A DNA stretch of 64,000 nucleotides from Mycobacterium sp. Root135 (GCF_001426545.1 NZ_LMEZ01000007.1:649190-713189), one strand, 5' to 3'; shown: positions 16,901 through 25,911, numbered from the stretch's first letter. The notes: generated by a model from the letters alone, not told the origin. Program-made: numbers and translations.

Positions 16901-17698
16901 TCAGAGTGTGAGGATGCGGGGCCCGTCGTCGGTGGCGGCCACGGTGTGCTCCCAGTGCGCGGCGCGGGTTCCGTCGGCGGTGACGACGGTCCACTCGTCT
17001 TCCAGCACGATGGTCTTGGTGGTGCCGAGGGTCAACATCGGCTCGATGGCCAGCACGGAGCCGGCGACGAGGTGGGGTCCACGGCCGGGTGAGCCCTCGT
17101 TGGGCAGGAACGGGTCCATGTGCATGCTTCTGCCGATGGCGTGCCCGCCGTAGCCCTCGACGATGCCGTACTTGCGGTCGTGGCGCGCCGCGGCGGCGTG
17201 CGTCCCGACCTCGATGGCGTGGGAGACGTCGCTGAGCCGGTTGCCGGGGACCATGGCGGCGATTCCCGCCTCCATGGCCGAGCGGGTGGCCTCGGAGAGC
17301 GCCTCGTCGGCCGGGATGAGCGGGCCGACGCCGAAGGTGACCGCCGAGTCGCCGTGCCAGTCGTCGAGGATGGCGCCGCAGTCGATGGACACCAGGTCAC
17401 CGGCGACGAGTACCTCCGTCGCCGACGGGATGCCGTGCACGACGCGGTCGTTGACCGACGAGCAGATGCTCCCGGGAAAGCCGTGGTAACCGAGGAACGA
17501 CGGGATGCCGCCGCCGTCGCGGATGACCGATTCGGCGATGACGTCGAGGTCGAGGGTGGAGACGCCCGGTTGGGCGGCCTGCCGGACGGCCAGTAGCGCC
17601 TTGGCGACGAGAGCTCCCGCCGCGGCCATGGAGTCCAGTTCACCCGCAGTGCGGTGCGGTACGGCCTTGCGGCCACGCAGACTTGGCAGTCCGATCAT
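16901..17698 (-). CDS. map: methionine aminopeptidase, type I
   Basis: 265 residues from ATG 17698 (MIGLPSLRGRKAV); the longer reading extends into adk and is rejected. It removes the initiator methionine from nascent proteins. The pita-bread fold ligands can be read: SVNDRVVHGIP (His), VSIDCGAILDDWHGDSAVTF (two metal Asp residues), GHAIGRSMH (metal His), IEPMLTLG (metal Glu) and the final Glu in DEWTVVTADG. It lies between adk and sigL, as in M. tuberculosis, where this copy is called mapA. The 4-base gap to adk implies a shared transcript. Confidence 0.93.
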   Translation of the reverse strand: MIGLPSLRGRKAVPHRTAGELDSMAAAGALVAKALLAVRQAAQPGVSTLDLDVIAESVIRDGGGIPSFLGYHGFPGSICSSVNDRVVHGIPSATEVLVAGDLVSIDCGAILDDWHGDSAVTFGVGPLIPADEALSEATRSAMEAGIAAMVPGNRLSDVSHAIEVGTHAAAARHDRKYGIVEGYGGHAIGRSMHMDPFLPNEGSPGRGPHLVAGSVLAIEPMLTLGTTKTIVLEDEWTVVTADGTRAAHWEHTVAATDDGPRILTL

Positions 17699-17702
17699 CG
17701 GT

Positions 17703-18248
17703 CTACTTGCCGAGTGCGCGCAGCGCGCGGGCGAACACCTCGTCGAGATCGCCGACGGCGTCGACGGTCTTGAGTTCGTCGGAGTAGTAGTCCAGCAGTG
17801 GTGCCGTCTCGGCCCGGTAGACATTCATCCGGTTGAGGATGACCTCTTCGGTGTCGTCGGCGCGTCCCCGGCTCTTGAGCCGCTTGAGCAGCTCGTCCTC
17901 GGAGACCCGGAACTCCAGCACCGCGTCGAGCTGCAGGTTGCGCTTGGCAAGCATGTCGCGCAGCGCCTCGGCCTGCTCCACCGAGCGCGGGAAGCCGTCG
18001 AGGATGAACCCGTCGGCGACGTCGTCGTCGTCGAGCCGGTCGTCGACCAATGCGTTGGTGAGGGTGGCAGGCACCAGATCCCCGGCGTCGAGGTACTTCT
18101 TGGCCTCGAGCCCGAGTTCGGTTCCTGTCGTGATGTTGTGCCGGAAGAGGTCCCCGGTGGAGACCTGCGGGATGCCCAACTTCTCGACGAGCTTCTGGGC
18201 CTGCGTCCCCTTGCCTGCGCCGGGCGGTCCAAGCAACACGATTCTCAC
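17703..18248 (-). CDS. adk: adenylate kinase
   Basis: 181 residues, the short actinobacterial form without the inserted zinc LID. It interconverts ATP + AMP and 2 ADP. The P-loop GPPGAGKGTQAQ is at residues 7-18, the AMP-binding region is STGDLFRHNI, and the signature DGFPRSVEQAEAL is present. The start is the GTG at 18248, which overlaps the secY stop (GTGA), so translation is coupled to secY. The classical secY-adk-map order is conserved. Confidence 0.96.
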   Translation of the reverse strand: MRIVLLGPPGAGKGTQAQKLVEKLGIPQVSTGDLFRHNITTGTELGLEAKKYLDAGDLVPATLTNALVDDRLDDDDVADGFILDGFPRSVEQAEALRDMLAKRNLQLDAVLEFRVSEDELLKRLKSRGRADDTEEVILNRMNVYRAETAPLLDYYSDELKTVDAVGDLDEVFARALRALGK

Positions 18249-19570
18249 TTGAGGAACCCTTCGTAGTTGCGCTGCATCAGCTGGCTCTCGATCTGCTTCA
18301 CGGTGTCCAGTCCGACACCGATCATGATGAGAACCGCGGTGCCGCCAAACGGCAGGTTCTGCACGCTTCCGGTGTTGCCGATCTCCAAGAACAAGTTGGG
18401 CAGAACGGCGATCACACCGAGGTAGATCGAGCCAGGCAGGGTGATTCGGCTCAGAACGTATCTCAGATAGTCCGCCGTTGGCTTGCCAGGTCGAATGCCA
18501 GGGATGAAGCCGCCGAACTTCTTCATCTCGTCGGCGCGTTCGTCGGGGTTGAACGTGATCGACACGTAGAAGTACGTGAAGAAGACGATCAGGCCGAAGT
18601 AGATCGCGATGTACACCGGACTGGCGGGGTTGGTCAGGTAGTCCGCGACGAACTTGTCCCACCACCCGGTGCCGGGGTTGGCGCTGCCGCTCTGAACCAG
18701 CTGGGTGATCAGGTGCGGGATGTAGATCAGCGACGAGGCGAAGATGACGGGGATGACGCCGGCCTGGTTGACCTTCAACGGCAGGTAGGTCGACGTGCCG
18801 CCGTACATGCGGCGTCCGACCATGCGCTTGGCGTACTGCACGGGGATGCGTCGTTGGCCCTGCTCGACGAACACGACGCCGACGATGATGATCAGGGCGG
18901 CGATGCAGACCATGGTGAAGACGGTCGGTCCGCGGCCGTCGAGGATCATCTTGCCCTCACCCGGGATGCGGGCGGCGATGCCGGCGAAGATCAGCAGCGA
19001 CATGCCGTTGCCGATGCCGCGCTCGGTGACCAGCTCGCCCATCCACATGACCAGCGACGCGCCTGCGGTGAGCACCAGCACGATGACGACAAGGGTGAAG
19101 ATCGACGAGTTGGGGATGATGTCGAGGCTGCAGCCCTGCAGCAGTCCGCCGTTGGCGGCCAGCGCCACGATCGAGGTGCCCTGCAGCAGCGCGAGCGCCA
19201 CCGCGAGGTAGCGGGTGTACTGCGTCATCTTGGCCTGGCCGGATTGGCCTTCCTTGCGCAGTTGCTCGAACCGCGGGATGACCACGGTCAACAGCTGCAC
19301 GATGATGCTGGCGGTGATGTAGGGCATCACGCCGACCGCGAATATGGACAGCTGGAGCAGCGCGCCGCCGGAGAACAGGTTGATCAGCGAATAGATCTGC
19401 GCCGAGTCACCGCCCTGGACCTGCTTGATGCACTGCTGCACGTTGGGGTAGTTCACGCCAGGAGACGGCAGCGTTGCACCGACCCGGTAGAGGATGACGA
19501 TGCCGAGGGTGAAGAGAATCTTCCGTCGGAGGTCGGCCGTCCGCAGTGACGAGATGAAAGCCGAAAGCAC
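18245..19570 (-). CDS. secY: protein translocase subunit SecY
   Basis: 441 residues, the channel-forming subunit of the Sec translocon in the plasma membrane. Signatures include the first membrane helix after DLRRKILFTLGIVILYRVG, the plug-region NLFSGGALLQLSIFAVGVMPYITASIIVQLL, the conserved ERGIGNGMSLLIFAGI and PGIRPGKPTADYL, plus ten hydrophobic segments. It heads the secY-adk-map-sigL run. About 6.6 kb with sppA and three methyltransferases separates it from the rest of the spc block. Confidence 0.97.
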   Translation of the reverse strand: MLSAFISSLRTADLRRKILFTLGIVILYRVGATLPSPGVNYPNVQQCIKQVQGGDSAQIYSLINLFSGGALLQLSIFAVGVMPYITASIIVQLLTVVIPRFEQLRKEGQSGQAKMTQYTRYLAVALALLQGTSIVALAANGGLLQGCSLDIIPNSSIFTLVVIVLVLTAGASLVMWMGELVTERGIGNGMSLLIFAGIAARIPGEGKMILDGRGPTVFTMVCIAALIIIVGVVFVEQGQRRIPVQYAKRMVGRRMYGGTSTYLPLKVNQAGVIPVIFASSLIYIPHLITQLVQSGSANPGTGWWDKFVADYLTNPASPVYIAIYFGLIVFFTYFYVSITFNPDERADEMKKFGGFIPGIRPGKPTADYLRYVLSRITLPGSIYLGVIAVLPNLFLEIGNTGSVQNLPFGGTAVLIMIGVGLDTVKQIESQLMQRNYEGFLK

Positions 19571-19845
19571 TCTTCCTCCTGCGCAGCCGGACTGACGTCG
19601 CGGCGTGCCGATGGGGCTGGTCCAACCAGCGCGTTATGGGTAAGTCCTGTGCGATCCGTCAGCCGGTGCGCAGGCGTGCCTGCAGCCAGCGCAATCGCGC
19701 GTTGGAACAGTCTACGAGGGTAACAGTTGCCGCCGGTCGGACCCTCATCCGATCGGCGTGAACGCGGCCTGGTGGGCGCTTCAGCTTCAGAGCGTACAGT
19801 CGCCAACGTCTCGTTACATCAGCTAACTAATAGTTGGAGGCACGG
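19571..19845. other. divergent intergenic region between secY and the methyltransferase genes
   Basis: 275 bases that must hold the promoters for the secY run (minus) and the methyltransferase trio (plus). A TAGACT-like -10 candidate is visible on the minus strand around 19705-19720, without a convincing -35. On the plus strand a short AACTA-A-TAGTT symmetry overlaps the sequence just before the GGAGG ribosome binding site at 19836-19840. No open reading frame or strong hairpin was seen. Confidence 0.35.
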
Positions 19846-20784
19846 ATGACCCCTAGCGATTCGACGCGTTCGCAACGTTCCGACGGCGACGAGTGGGACC
19901 TCGTGTCCAGTGTCGGGGCGACGGCCACCATGGTCGCGGCCGGCCGCGCCCTGGCCTCGCGCGAAACCGACCCCCTCGTCGACGACCCCTACGCCGCTCC
20001 CCTGGTTCGCGCCGTCGGCATCGAGTTCTTCACCAAACTGGTCGACGGCACCCTGGCCCTCGACCAAGAAGCCGAGGGAGCCGGCCGGATGCTGGCGGGC
20101 GTCATGGGGGTCAGGACCCGGTTCTTCGACGACTTCTTCACGGATTCCGCCGGCACCGGGGTGCGGCAGGCGGTGATCCTGGCGTCCGGTCTCGACTCGA
20201 GGGCCTACCGACTGCCGTGGCCGGCGGGCACGACGGTGTTCGAGATCGACCAACCCGCGGTGCTTGGCGCCAAGTCCGCGGCGATGGCCGACCTCGGCGC
20301 GACCCCCGCCGCCGACCGCCGTGCCGTCGCGGTCGACTTGCGCGACGACTGGCCGTCGGCACTTGCGGCCGCCGGTTTCGACGCGACGGCGCCGACGGCG
20401 TGGAGCGCCGAGGGCCTTCTCGTCTACCTCCCACCCGACGCCCAGGACCGCCTGTTCGACGACATCACCGCGCTGTCGGCACCCGGCAGTCGCCTCGCCA
20501 CCGAGTACCACCCGGACGGCGGCGCGGCGCTCGGCGGCCGGGCCGGCGCGCTGGCCGACCAGTGGCGGACCCACGGCTTCGACGTGAACATCGCCGACCT
20601 GACCTACGGCGGCGAGCGCACGCCCGTCGTCGACTACCTGACCGCGAAGGGCTGGAGTGTGTCGGCACGCCCCCGACCCGACGTGTTCGCCGACTACGGC
20701 CGGGAGTTCCCCGACTCCGAGGAGCTCGCTGCCCTACGCAATTCCCTGTCCGTCATCGCCACCCTCGAAGGAGACATTTCATGA
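19846..20784 (+). CDS. SAM-dependent methyltransferase, TIGR00027 type (copy 1)
   Basis: 312 residues of the mycobacterial leucine carboxyl methyltransferase-like family. Signatures are EWDLVSSVGATATMVAAGRA, LVDDPYAAPLVRAVG, the SAM-binding strand QAVILASGLDSRAYRL, the acidic FEIDQPAV and WSAEGLLVYLPPDAQDRL. The substrate of these enzymes is not established. ATG 19846 is 5 bases after a GGAGG site. Its stop overlaps the start of the next copy (ATGA). It is the first of three tandem paralogues, at the position occupied by Rv0731c/Rv0726c/Rv0725c in M. tuberculosis. Confidence 0.9.
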   Translation: MTPSDSTRSQRSDGDEWDLVSSVGATATMVAAGRALASRETDPLVDDPYAAPLVRAVGIEFFTKLVDGTLALDQEAEGAGRMLAGVMGVRTRFFDDFFTDSAGTGVRQAVILASGLDSRAYRLPWPAGTTVFEIDQPAVLGAKSAAMADLGATPAADRRAVAVDLRDDWPSALAAAGFDATAPTAWSAEGLLVYLPPDAQDRLFDDITALSAPGSRLATEYHPDGGAALGGRAGALADQWRTHGFDVNIADLTYGGERTPVVDYLTAKGWSVSARPRPDVFADYGREFPDSEELAALRNSLSVIATLEGDIS

Positions 20785-21683
20785 CACGCACCGCTGACGA
20801 CAGCTGGGACCTGGCCTCGAGTGTCGGCGCCACCGCGACCGCGGTGGCCGCCACCCGCGCCACCGCGTCGCAGGGCCCCGACGCGCTTCTCGACGACCCG
20901 TGGGCCGAGCCGCTGGTGCGCGCCGTCGGCATGGAGATGTTCGTCAAGGTCGTCGACGGCGAGTCGCTCGCCGACGACGACGATCCGCTGCTGAACCGGC
21001 GGGCGATGAACGAACAGATGGCCGTCCGGACCCGGTTCTTCGACGACTTCTTCCTCGACGCCGCCCGAGCCGGGGTGCGGCAGGCGGTGATCCTCGCCTC
21101 CGGTCTCGACACCAGGGCCTACCGCTTGCAGTGGCCCGCGGGGACCGTCGTCTTCGAGATCGACCAGCCGGAGGTCATCGAATTCAAGACCCGCACGCTG
21201 GCCGGCCTCGGCGCCGAACCCACAGCGCAACGCCGAACCGTGGCGATCGACCTTCGCAACGACTGGGCGAAGGCCTTGAAGGAGAAGGGCTTCGATCCCA
21301 CCGCCCCGACGGCGTGGAGCGCCGAGGGCCTCCTCGTCTACCTGCCGCCGGAGGCGCAGGACCGGCTGTTCGACGACATCACCGCGCTGTCGGCACCGGG
21401 GAGTCGGATCGCGACCGAGCACATGGACCTCAGCTCGATTCCCGCCGACTGGGCCGAGAAGCTCACCGAGCGCACCAAACGGCTGGGATCCGAGATCGAT
21501 CTCGCCGAGTTGTTCTACACCGGCGAGCGCAACAGCGCCGCCGACTACCTTGCGGCGCAGGGGTGGTCGATCACGATCCTGCCGACCGCAGACGCGTACG
21601 CCGCCAACGGTTTCCAACTTCCCGACGACGAGCTGGCCACGCTGGGCGGCGGCTCCGGTTACCTGACGTCGACGTTGAAGTAG
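20781..21683 (+). CDS. SAM-dependent methyltransferase, TIGR00027 type (copy 2)
   Basis: 300 residues, a paralogue of copy 1 with the same blocks: SWDLASSVGATATAVAATRA, LLDDPWAEPLVRAVG, QAVILASGLDTRAYRL, FEIDQPEV and WSAEGLLVYLPPEAQDRL. It begins inside the copy 1 stop (ATGA overlap) with AAGGAG upstream, so it is translationally coupled. The C-terminal third differs most from the neighbours (HMDLSSIPADWAEKL), which is where substrate specificity probably lies. Confidence 0.9.
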   Translation: MTRTADDSWDLASSVGATATAVAATRATASQGPDALLDDPWAEPLVRAVGMEMFVKVVDGESLADDDDPLLNRRAMNEQMAVRTRFFDDFFLDAARAGVRQAVILASGLDTRAYRLQWPAGTVVFEIDQPEVIEFKTRTLAGLGAEPTAQRRTVAIDLRNDWAKALKEKGFDPTAPTAWSAEGLLVYLPPEAQDRLFDDITALSAPGSRIATEHMDLSSIPADWAEKLTERTKRLGSEIDLAELFYTGERNSAADYLAAQGWSITILPTADAYAANGFQLPDDELATLGGGSGYLTSTLK

Positions 21684-21695
21684 AGGAGAGACATC

Positions 21696-22598
21696 ATGGC
21701 GAGAACTGACGGCGACAGCTGGGACTTGGCCTCCAGCGTCGGGGCCACCGCGACGATGGTCGCCGCACAACGCGCGCTCGGTCACCGCGAGAAGCTGATC
21801 GACGACCCCTACGCCGAACCACTGGTGCGGGCGGTCGGCGTGGACCTGTTCACCAGGATGCTCGACGGCGACGTCGACTTCACCACCCTCGACCCGGCCT
21901 TCACTCCCCGCAGGGCGGCGGAGGGCATGGCGGTTCGCACCCGATTCTTCGACGAGGTGTTCCTGGACGGGGCCGCCGCCGGGGTGCGGCAGGCCGTAAT
22001 CCTCGCCGCCGGTCTCGACGCCCGTGGCTACCGACTGCCGTGGCCGGACGGCACGGTGGTCTACGAGGTCGACCGGCCGGAGGTCGTCGAGTTCAAGCAG
22101 ACGACGCTGCGCGGAATCGGCGCCACGCCGACGGCCACCCACCGAACCGTGTCCGTCGACCTGCGCGAGGATTGGCCGAAGGCGTTGACCGACAGCGGTT
22201 TCGACCCCACCCAGCCGACGTCGTGGAGCGCCGAGGGGCTGCTGATCTACCTTCCCCCGCAAGCCCAGGATGCGCTGTTCGACACCATCACCGCCCTGTC
22301 GGCTCCGGGAAGCCGTCTCGCCACCGAGCACGTTCCCGACCTGACGGCGTTCACCGACGAGCGTTCCCAGCAGCTCAGGGATCGGCTGAAGCAGCTGGGT
22401 TCCGACATCGAGATGGCCGACCTCGTCTATCAGGGCAAGCGCAACAACCCCGTCGACTACCTCCGCGAACGCGGATGGGAGGTCACCGCGCTGCCCAACC
22501 GAGAGGCCTACGCGGCCAACGGCTTCGAGTTCCCCGACGACGAGATGTCCAAGATCATGGGCGATCTCAGCTATGTCAGAGCGGAGTTCACGGGCTGA
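21696..22598 (+). CDS. SAM-dependent methyltransferase, TIGR00027 type (copy 3)
   Basis: 300 residues, third tandem paralogue, 12 bases after copy 2 with a GAGGAGAG ribosome binding site. It has SWDLASSVGATATMVAAQRA, LIDDPYAEPLVRAVG, QAVILAAGLDARGYRL (Ala for Ser in the SAM strand), YEVDRPEV and WSAEGLLIYLPPQAQDAL. It is convergent with sppA, with only 9 bases between the two stops. Likely a cytosolic methyltransferase of unknown acceptor. Confidence 0.9.
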   Translation: MARTDGDSWDLASSVGATATMVAAQRALGHREKLIDDPYAEPLVRAVGVDLFTRMLDGDVDFTTLDPAFTPRRAAEGMAVRTRFFDEVFLDGAAAGVRQAVILAAGLDARGYRLPWPDGTVVYEVDRPEVVEFKQTTLRGIGATPTATHRTVSVDLREDWPKALTDSGFDPTQPTSWSAEGLLIYLPPQAQDALFDTITALSAPGSRLATEHVPDLTAFTDERSQQLRDRLKQLGSDIEMADLVYQGKRNNPVDYLRERGWEVTALPNREAYAANGFEFPDDEMSKIMGDLSYVRAEFTG

Positions 22599-22607
22599 GG
22601 CCGGGGG

Positions 22608-24380
22608 TCAGAAGCGCTGATCCCCCAACCACAGCGCGTTGACCCCGGTCAGCGATCGCTCGGCCTGCGTCAGCAGAACGGCTGCCGACCGTCCGACGAG
22701 CGCGCCGAACGCATCCGGCAACGACGCCGCTGCGGGCTGCGACGACGGCTTCGGGCGAAGCGCGTCCATCAGCGACGAGCCGGGCAGCCGGACGACCTTG
22801 ACCTCGGTGTCGGCGTCGAAGCCGGCGAGCACCTTGGCGCGGTCGACGGCCGTGCGGAGCCCGCCGAGTTCGTCGACCAGGCCACGGTCCAAGGCGTCGA
22901 CCCCGGTCCACACCCGTCCGCGGGCGACGGCGTCCACCTCCTCGACGGTCATGCCCCGACCGTCGGCGACGCGCTTCACGAAGTCGGTGTAGAAAAGGTC
23001 CGCTTCGGCCTCGACCTGGGCGTGCTGCTCGTCGGTGAACGGTGCGTTGACCGACCAGGCGTCGGCATTTCTGTTGGTGCGCACCGAATCCGAGCCGATG
23101 CCAAGACGGTCCTTCAGATCGCGGGCCACCAGCTTGCCGGTGACGACGCCGATCGACCCGGTGAGCGTGCCCGCGTTGGCGACGATCGCGTCTGCGGCCA
23201 TCGACACGTAGTAGCCGCCCGAGGCGGCGACGGCACCCATCGACGCCACGATCGGCTTGCCTCCGTCACGCAGCCGAACCACTTCGCGCCAAATGGTTTC
23301 CGAGCCGGTGACGGACCCACCGGGACTGTCGACCCGCAGCACCACGGCGGTCACGTCGTCGTCGGCGCCTGCCTCGCGCAACGCCGCGGCAATGGTGTCG
23401 CCGCCGGCGCTCGAGGTCCCCATCGGCGACAACGTGCGACCCCCGCGGCCGCTGACGATCGGACCGGCCAGCGTCACCACGGCGATGGTCGGCTTGGACT
23501 TGCGGCCCGGCAGCGACGGCACCGAACTCGCACCGGCCGCGCGGGCATAGCGAGACAGGTATAGCCGGGCCGGGGCGTCTGGGGCGTCCGGCGAAACACT
23601 CGGCGCGCCTGCGAGTTCGGTGATTCGGGCGTACGCCTCGTCGCGAAATCCGATGCGGTCAACGAGCCGCCCGGTCACCGCGTCGTCGCGCAGCAGCGGC
23701 GCCTTGTCGGCCAGCGCGTCCAGATCGGCGACGTCGACGTGCCGGGACGCGGCCACCGCCGTGAGCACCTGGTCGTGCAGGCTTTCGATCAGCCTGCCGT
23801 CGGCTTCCCGATGGGCGTCGGTGTAGCTCTCCTGGGTGAACATGTTGGCCGCGGACTTGTATTCGCCGCGGGCGACGAATTGCGCTTGGATGCCTGCCTT
23901 TTCGAGCGCCTCGCGAAGGAAGAGCGCGTTGGTGGCGAATCCGACCAGCCCAACGGTGCCAGACGGTTGCATCCAGACCTCGCGGAACGCGGACGCCAAG
24001 TAGTAGGACATCATGCCCGGGTAGGTCTCGGCCCACGCCAGAGAGGGTTTGACGTCGCTGAATTCGACGATCGCCTCGCGCAGCTCCTGCACCGGACCCG
24101 GTGCGCCCGCGGGCAGCTGAACCCGGGCGATGAGCGCCGAGACGCGGTCGTCCTTGGCCGCGCGGCGAATGGCGGCGACCGCCTCGCGCAGCAGCAGTGG
24201 CTTGCCGTTGCCGTTGAGCATGGCGAAGGGGTCGAAGCCGCCCGTCTCCTGGGGCACGGACTGCAGATCCAGTTCCAGTACGCAGCCGCTGGGCACGCCG
24301 TGGTGGCGCGCGGTGTCGACCTTGCGGACTATCGCGCGTAGTTCGTCGGTACCTGGGACGTCTGACAGGAAGCTGAGCAT
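22608..24380 (-). CDS. sppA: signal peptide peptidase SppA (S49 family, long form)
   Basis: 590 residues from ATG 24380; upstream in-frame sequence belongs to the repeat region. This is the tandem two-domain SppA type: an N-terminal S49 half (residues 60-290, with MMSYYLASAFREVWMQPSGTVGLVGF) and a C-terminal half (320-560) with KPIVASMGAVAASGGYYVSMAADAI and the nucleophile serine block GTLTGSIGVVTGKL. The general-base lysine is expected in the N-terminal half. It degrades signal peptides and membrane protein fragments. There is no obvious N-terminal anchor, so membrane attachment is uncertain. Equivalent to Rv0724 by position. Confidence 0.9.
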   Translation of the reverse strand: MLSFLSDVPGTDELRAIVRKVDTARHHGVPSGCVLELDLQSVPQETGGFDPFAMLNGNGKPLLLREAVAAIRRAAKDDRVSALIARVQLPAGAPGPVQELREAIVEFSDVKPSLAWAETYPGMMSYYLASAFREVWMQPSGTVGLVGFATNALFLREALEKAGIQAQFVARGEYKSAANMFTQESYTDAHREADGRLIESLHDQVLTAVAASRHVDVADLDALADKAPLLRDDAVTGRLVDRIGFRDEAYARITELAGAPSVSPDAPDAPARLYLSRYARAAGASSVPSLPGRKSKPTIAVVTLAGPIVSGRGGRTLSPMGTSSAGGDTIAAALREAGADDDVTAVVLRVDSPGGSVTGSETIWREVVRLRDGGKPIVASMGAVAASGGYYVSMAADAIVANAGTLTGSIGVVTGKLVARDLKDRLGIGSDSVRTNRNADAWSVNAPFTDEQHAQVEAEADLFYTDFVKRVADGRGMTVEEVDAVARGRVWTGVDALDRGLVDELGGLRTAVDRAKVLAGFDADTEVKVVRLPGSSLMDALRPKPSSQPAAASLPDAFGALVGRSAAVLLTQAERSLTGVNALWLGDQRF

Positions 24381-24433
24381 GTATACGAGCCTACCGACGG
24401 CTCCCGCGCGGCAGCCCCGTCCACCCTCGTCGT

Positions 24434-24489
24434 CGAGTGTGCTGCCAGATCGCGATCTGGCGCGAGATCGAGATCTCACAGCACACTCG
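24434..24489. repeat. 56-bp dispersed palindromic repeat, copy 2
   Basis: Lies between sppA and rplO. It is highly symmetric: 15-bp perfect arms (24430-24444 and 24479-24493, TCGTCGAGTGTGCTG and its complement) enclose the 16-bp palindrome CCAGATCGCGATCTGG (24445-24460). It is related over the whole length to 6942-6997. Probably a structured, dispersed non-coding element. Confidence 0.75.
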
Positions 24490-24522
24490 ACGAGAGAAGA
24501 GTGCTGCCCCGTCAACGCAGAA

Positions 24523-24550
24523 GGCCCCGCACGCCGAAGCGTGCGGGGCC
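24523..24550 (-). terminator. strong hairpin terminator after rplO
   Basis: Twelve-base perfect arms GGCCCCGCACGC and GCGTGCGGGGCC around a four-base loop that reads TTCG on the minus strand. It lies 16 bases beyond the rplO stop, at the end of the spc block, so it should end that transcript. There is little U-tract, as usual in mycobacteria. Confidence 0.85.
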
Positions 24551-24565
24551 ATCCAACGTTGCGTG

Positions 24566-25006
24566 CTACAGCTCGGTGACCGAGCCGCCTGCGGCGCTGA
24601 TCTTCTCGCGCGCGCTGCCACTGAACTTGTGAGCGGTCACGTCGACCTTGACGGCGATCTTGCCGTCGCCGAGGATCTTCACCAGGCTGTTCTTGCGAAC
24701 CGCACCGGCGGCGACCAGCTCGTCGACGCCGACAGTCCCGCCGTTGGGGAAGAGCCGGTTGACGTCACCGACGTTGATGACTTCGTACTCCGTGCGGAAC
24801 CGGTTCTTGAAGCCCTTGAGCTTCGGCAGCCGCATGTGAATGGGCATCTGCCCACCCTCGAAGCGCACCGGGACATTCTTGCGGGCTCCGGTGCCCTTGG
24901 TGCCGCGGCCGGAGGTCTTACCCTTCGAGCCTTCACCGCGACCCTTGCGGGTCCGTGCCTTCTTCGACCCGGGCGCTGGGCGCAGGTCGTGCAACTTGAT
25001 GGTCAT
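24566..25006 (-). CDS. rplO: 50S ribosomal protein L15
   Basis: 146 residues. The N-terminal basic, glycine-rich arm (KLHDLRPAPGSKKARTRKGRGEGSKGKTSGRGTKG) and the GGQMPIHMRLPKLKGFKN block are diagnostic. It binds 23S rRNA late in 50S assembly. The ATG overlaps the rpmD stop (TAATG). It is the last gene of the spc block and is followed by a strong hairpin. Confidence 0.97.
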   Translation of the reverse strand: MTIKLHDLRPAPGSKKARTRKGRGEGSKGKTSGRGTKGTGARKNVPVRFEGGQMPIHMRLPKLKGFKNRFRTEYEVINVGDVNRLFPNGGTVGVDELVAAGAVRKNSLVKILGDGKIAVKVDVTAHKFSGSAREKISAAGGSVTEL

Positions 25007-25185
25007 TACGCCTCCTCGACGGTGACGAGGTGGTTGACGACTGCGAGCAGGCCACGCGTCTGAGCGTTGTCCTCACGGACGACGGTCTGACGGATCTTGC
25101 GAAGTCCGAGACTCCGCAGGCTCTCCTTCTGCCTCCAGCGCGCACCGACGGTGCCTCGCACCTGGGTGATCTTCAGTTCAGCCAT
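25006..25185 (-). CDS. rpmD: 50S ribosomal protein L30
   Basis: 59 residues, short but clear: MAELKITQVRGTVGARWRQ, then SLRSLGLRKIRQTVVRED and NHLVTVEEA. This is the usual bacterial L30 length. It binds 23S rRNA. It sits between rpsE and rplO, with its TAA overlapping the rplO ATG by one base and a 2-base gap after rpsE. Confidence 0.95.
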   Translation of the reverse strand: MAELKITQVRGTVGARWRQKESLRSLGLRKIRQTVVREDNAQTRGLLAVVNHLVTVEEA

Positions 25186-25187
25186 GA

Positions 25188-25883
25188 CTATGCCGATCCT
25201 TCACGCGCTGCCGCGGCGGCCAGCGCTTCGCTTTCACGTCGCGCCTTGAGCATGCTCGGCGGGGCGACGTCCTCGATCGAGAGGCCACGACGTGCGGCGA
25301 CCTCTTCGGGGCGCTGGATCATCTTCAGCGCGGCAACGGTGGCGTGAACCACGTTGATCGCGTTGTCGCTGCCCAGCGACTTGGCCAGGATGTCGTGCAC
25401 GCCTGCGCATTCCAGCACCGCGCGGCACGCGCCACCGGCGATGACGCCGGTACCTGCGCTGGCGGGACGCAGCATGACGACACCAGCGGCCGCCTCACCC
25501 TGGACGGGGTGGACGATGGTGCCACCGATCAGCGGAACGCGGAAGAAGCTCTTGCGGGCCTCTTCGACGCCCTTGGCGATCGCGGCGGGAACTTCCTTGG
25601 CCTTGCCGTAGCCGACACCGACCATGCCGTTGCCGTCACCGACGATGACCAGGGCGGTGAAGCTAAAGCGTCGACCACCCTTGACCACCTTGGAGACACG
25701 GTTGATGGCGACGACGCGCTCGAGGAAGTTGCTCTTCTCTCCGCCGTCGCGACCGCCACGGCCACCGCGGTCGTCACGACGACCGCGTCCGTCACGGTCG
25801 CCACCGCCGCCGCCGCCCCGTGGGGGTCGGCTACCGGTCGCTCCGGCGCCGGTTCCGGTTCCTGCTGTTGGCTGATCGGCCAT
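25188..25883 (-). CDS. rpsE: 30S ribosomal protein S5
   Basis: 231 residues, longer than the approximately 165 of E. coli because of a low-complexity Gly/Arg/Asp-rich N-terminal extension (residues about 5-50, with GGGGGGDRDGRGRRDDRGG). The conserved core is complete: LERVVAINRVSKVVKGGRRFSF, DGNGMVGVGYGKAKEVPAAI and the GVIAGGACRAVLECAGVHDI domain. S5 acts in decoding accuracy and mRNA entry. The extension is common in actinobacteria and may bind RNA. Confidence 0.96.
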   Translation of the reverse strand: MADQPTAGTGTGAGATGSRPPRGGGGGGDRDGRGRRDDRGGRGGRDGGEKSNFLERVVAINRVSKVVKGGRRFSFTALVIVGDGNGMVGVGYGKAKEVPAAIAKGVEEARKSFFRVPLIGGTIVHPVQGEAAAGVVMLRPASAGTGVIAGGACRAVLECAGVHDILAKSLGSDNAINVVHATVAALKMIQRPEEVAARRGLSIEDVAPPSMLKARRESEALAAAAAREGSA

Positions 25884-25911
25884 CAGGCAGTCCTTCCGTT
25901 TCGAGTCTTCA

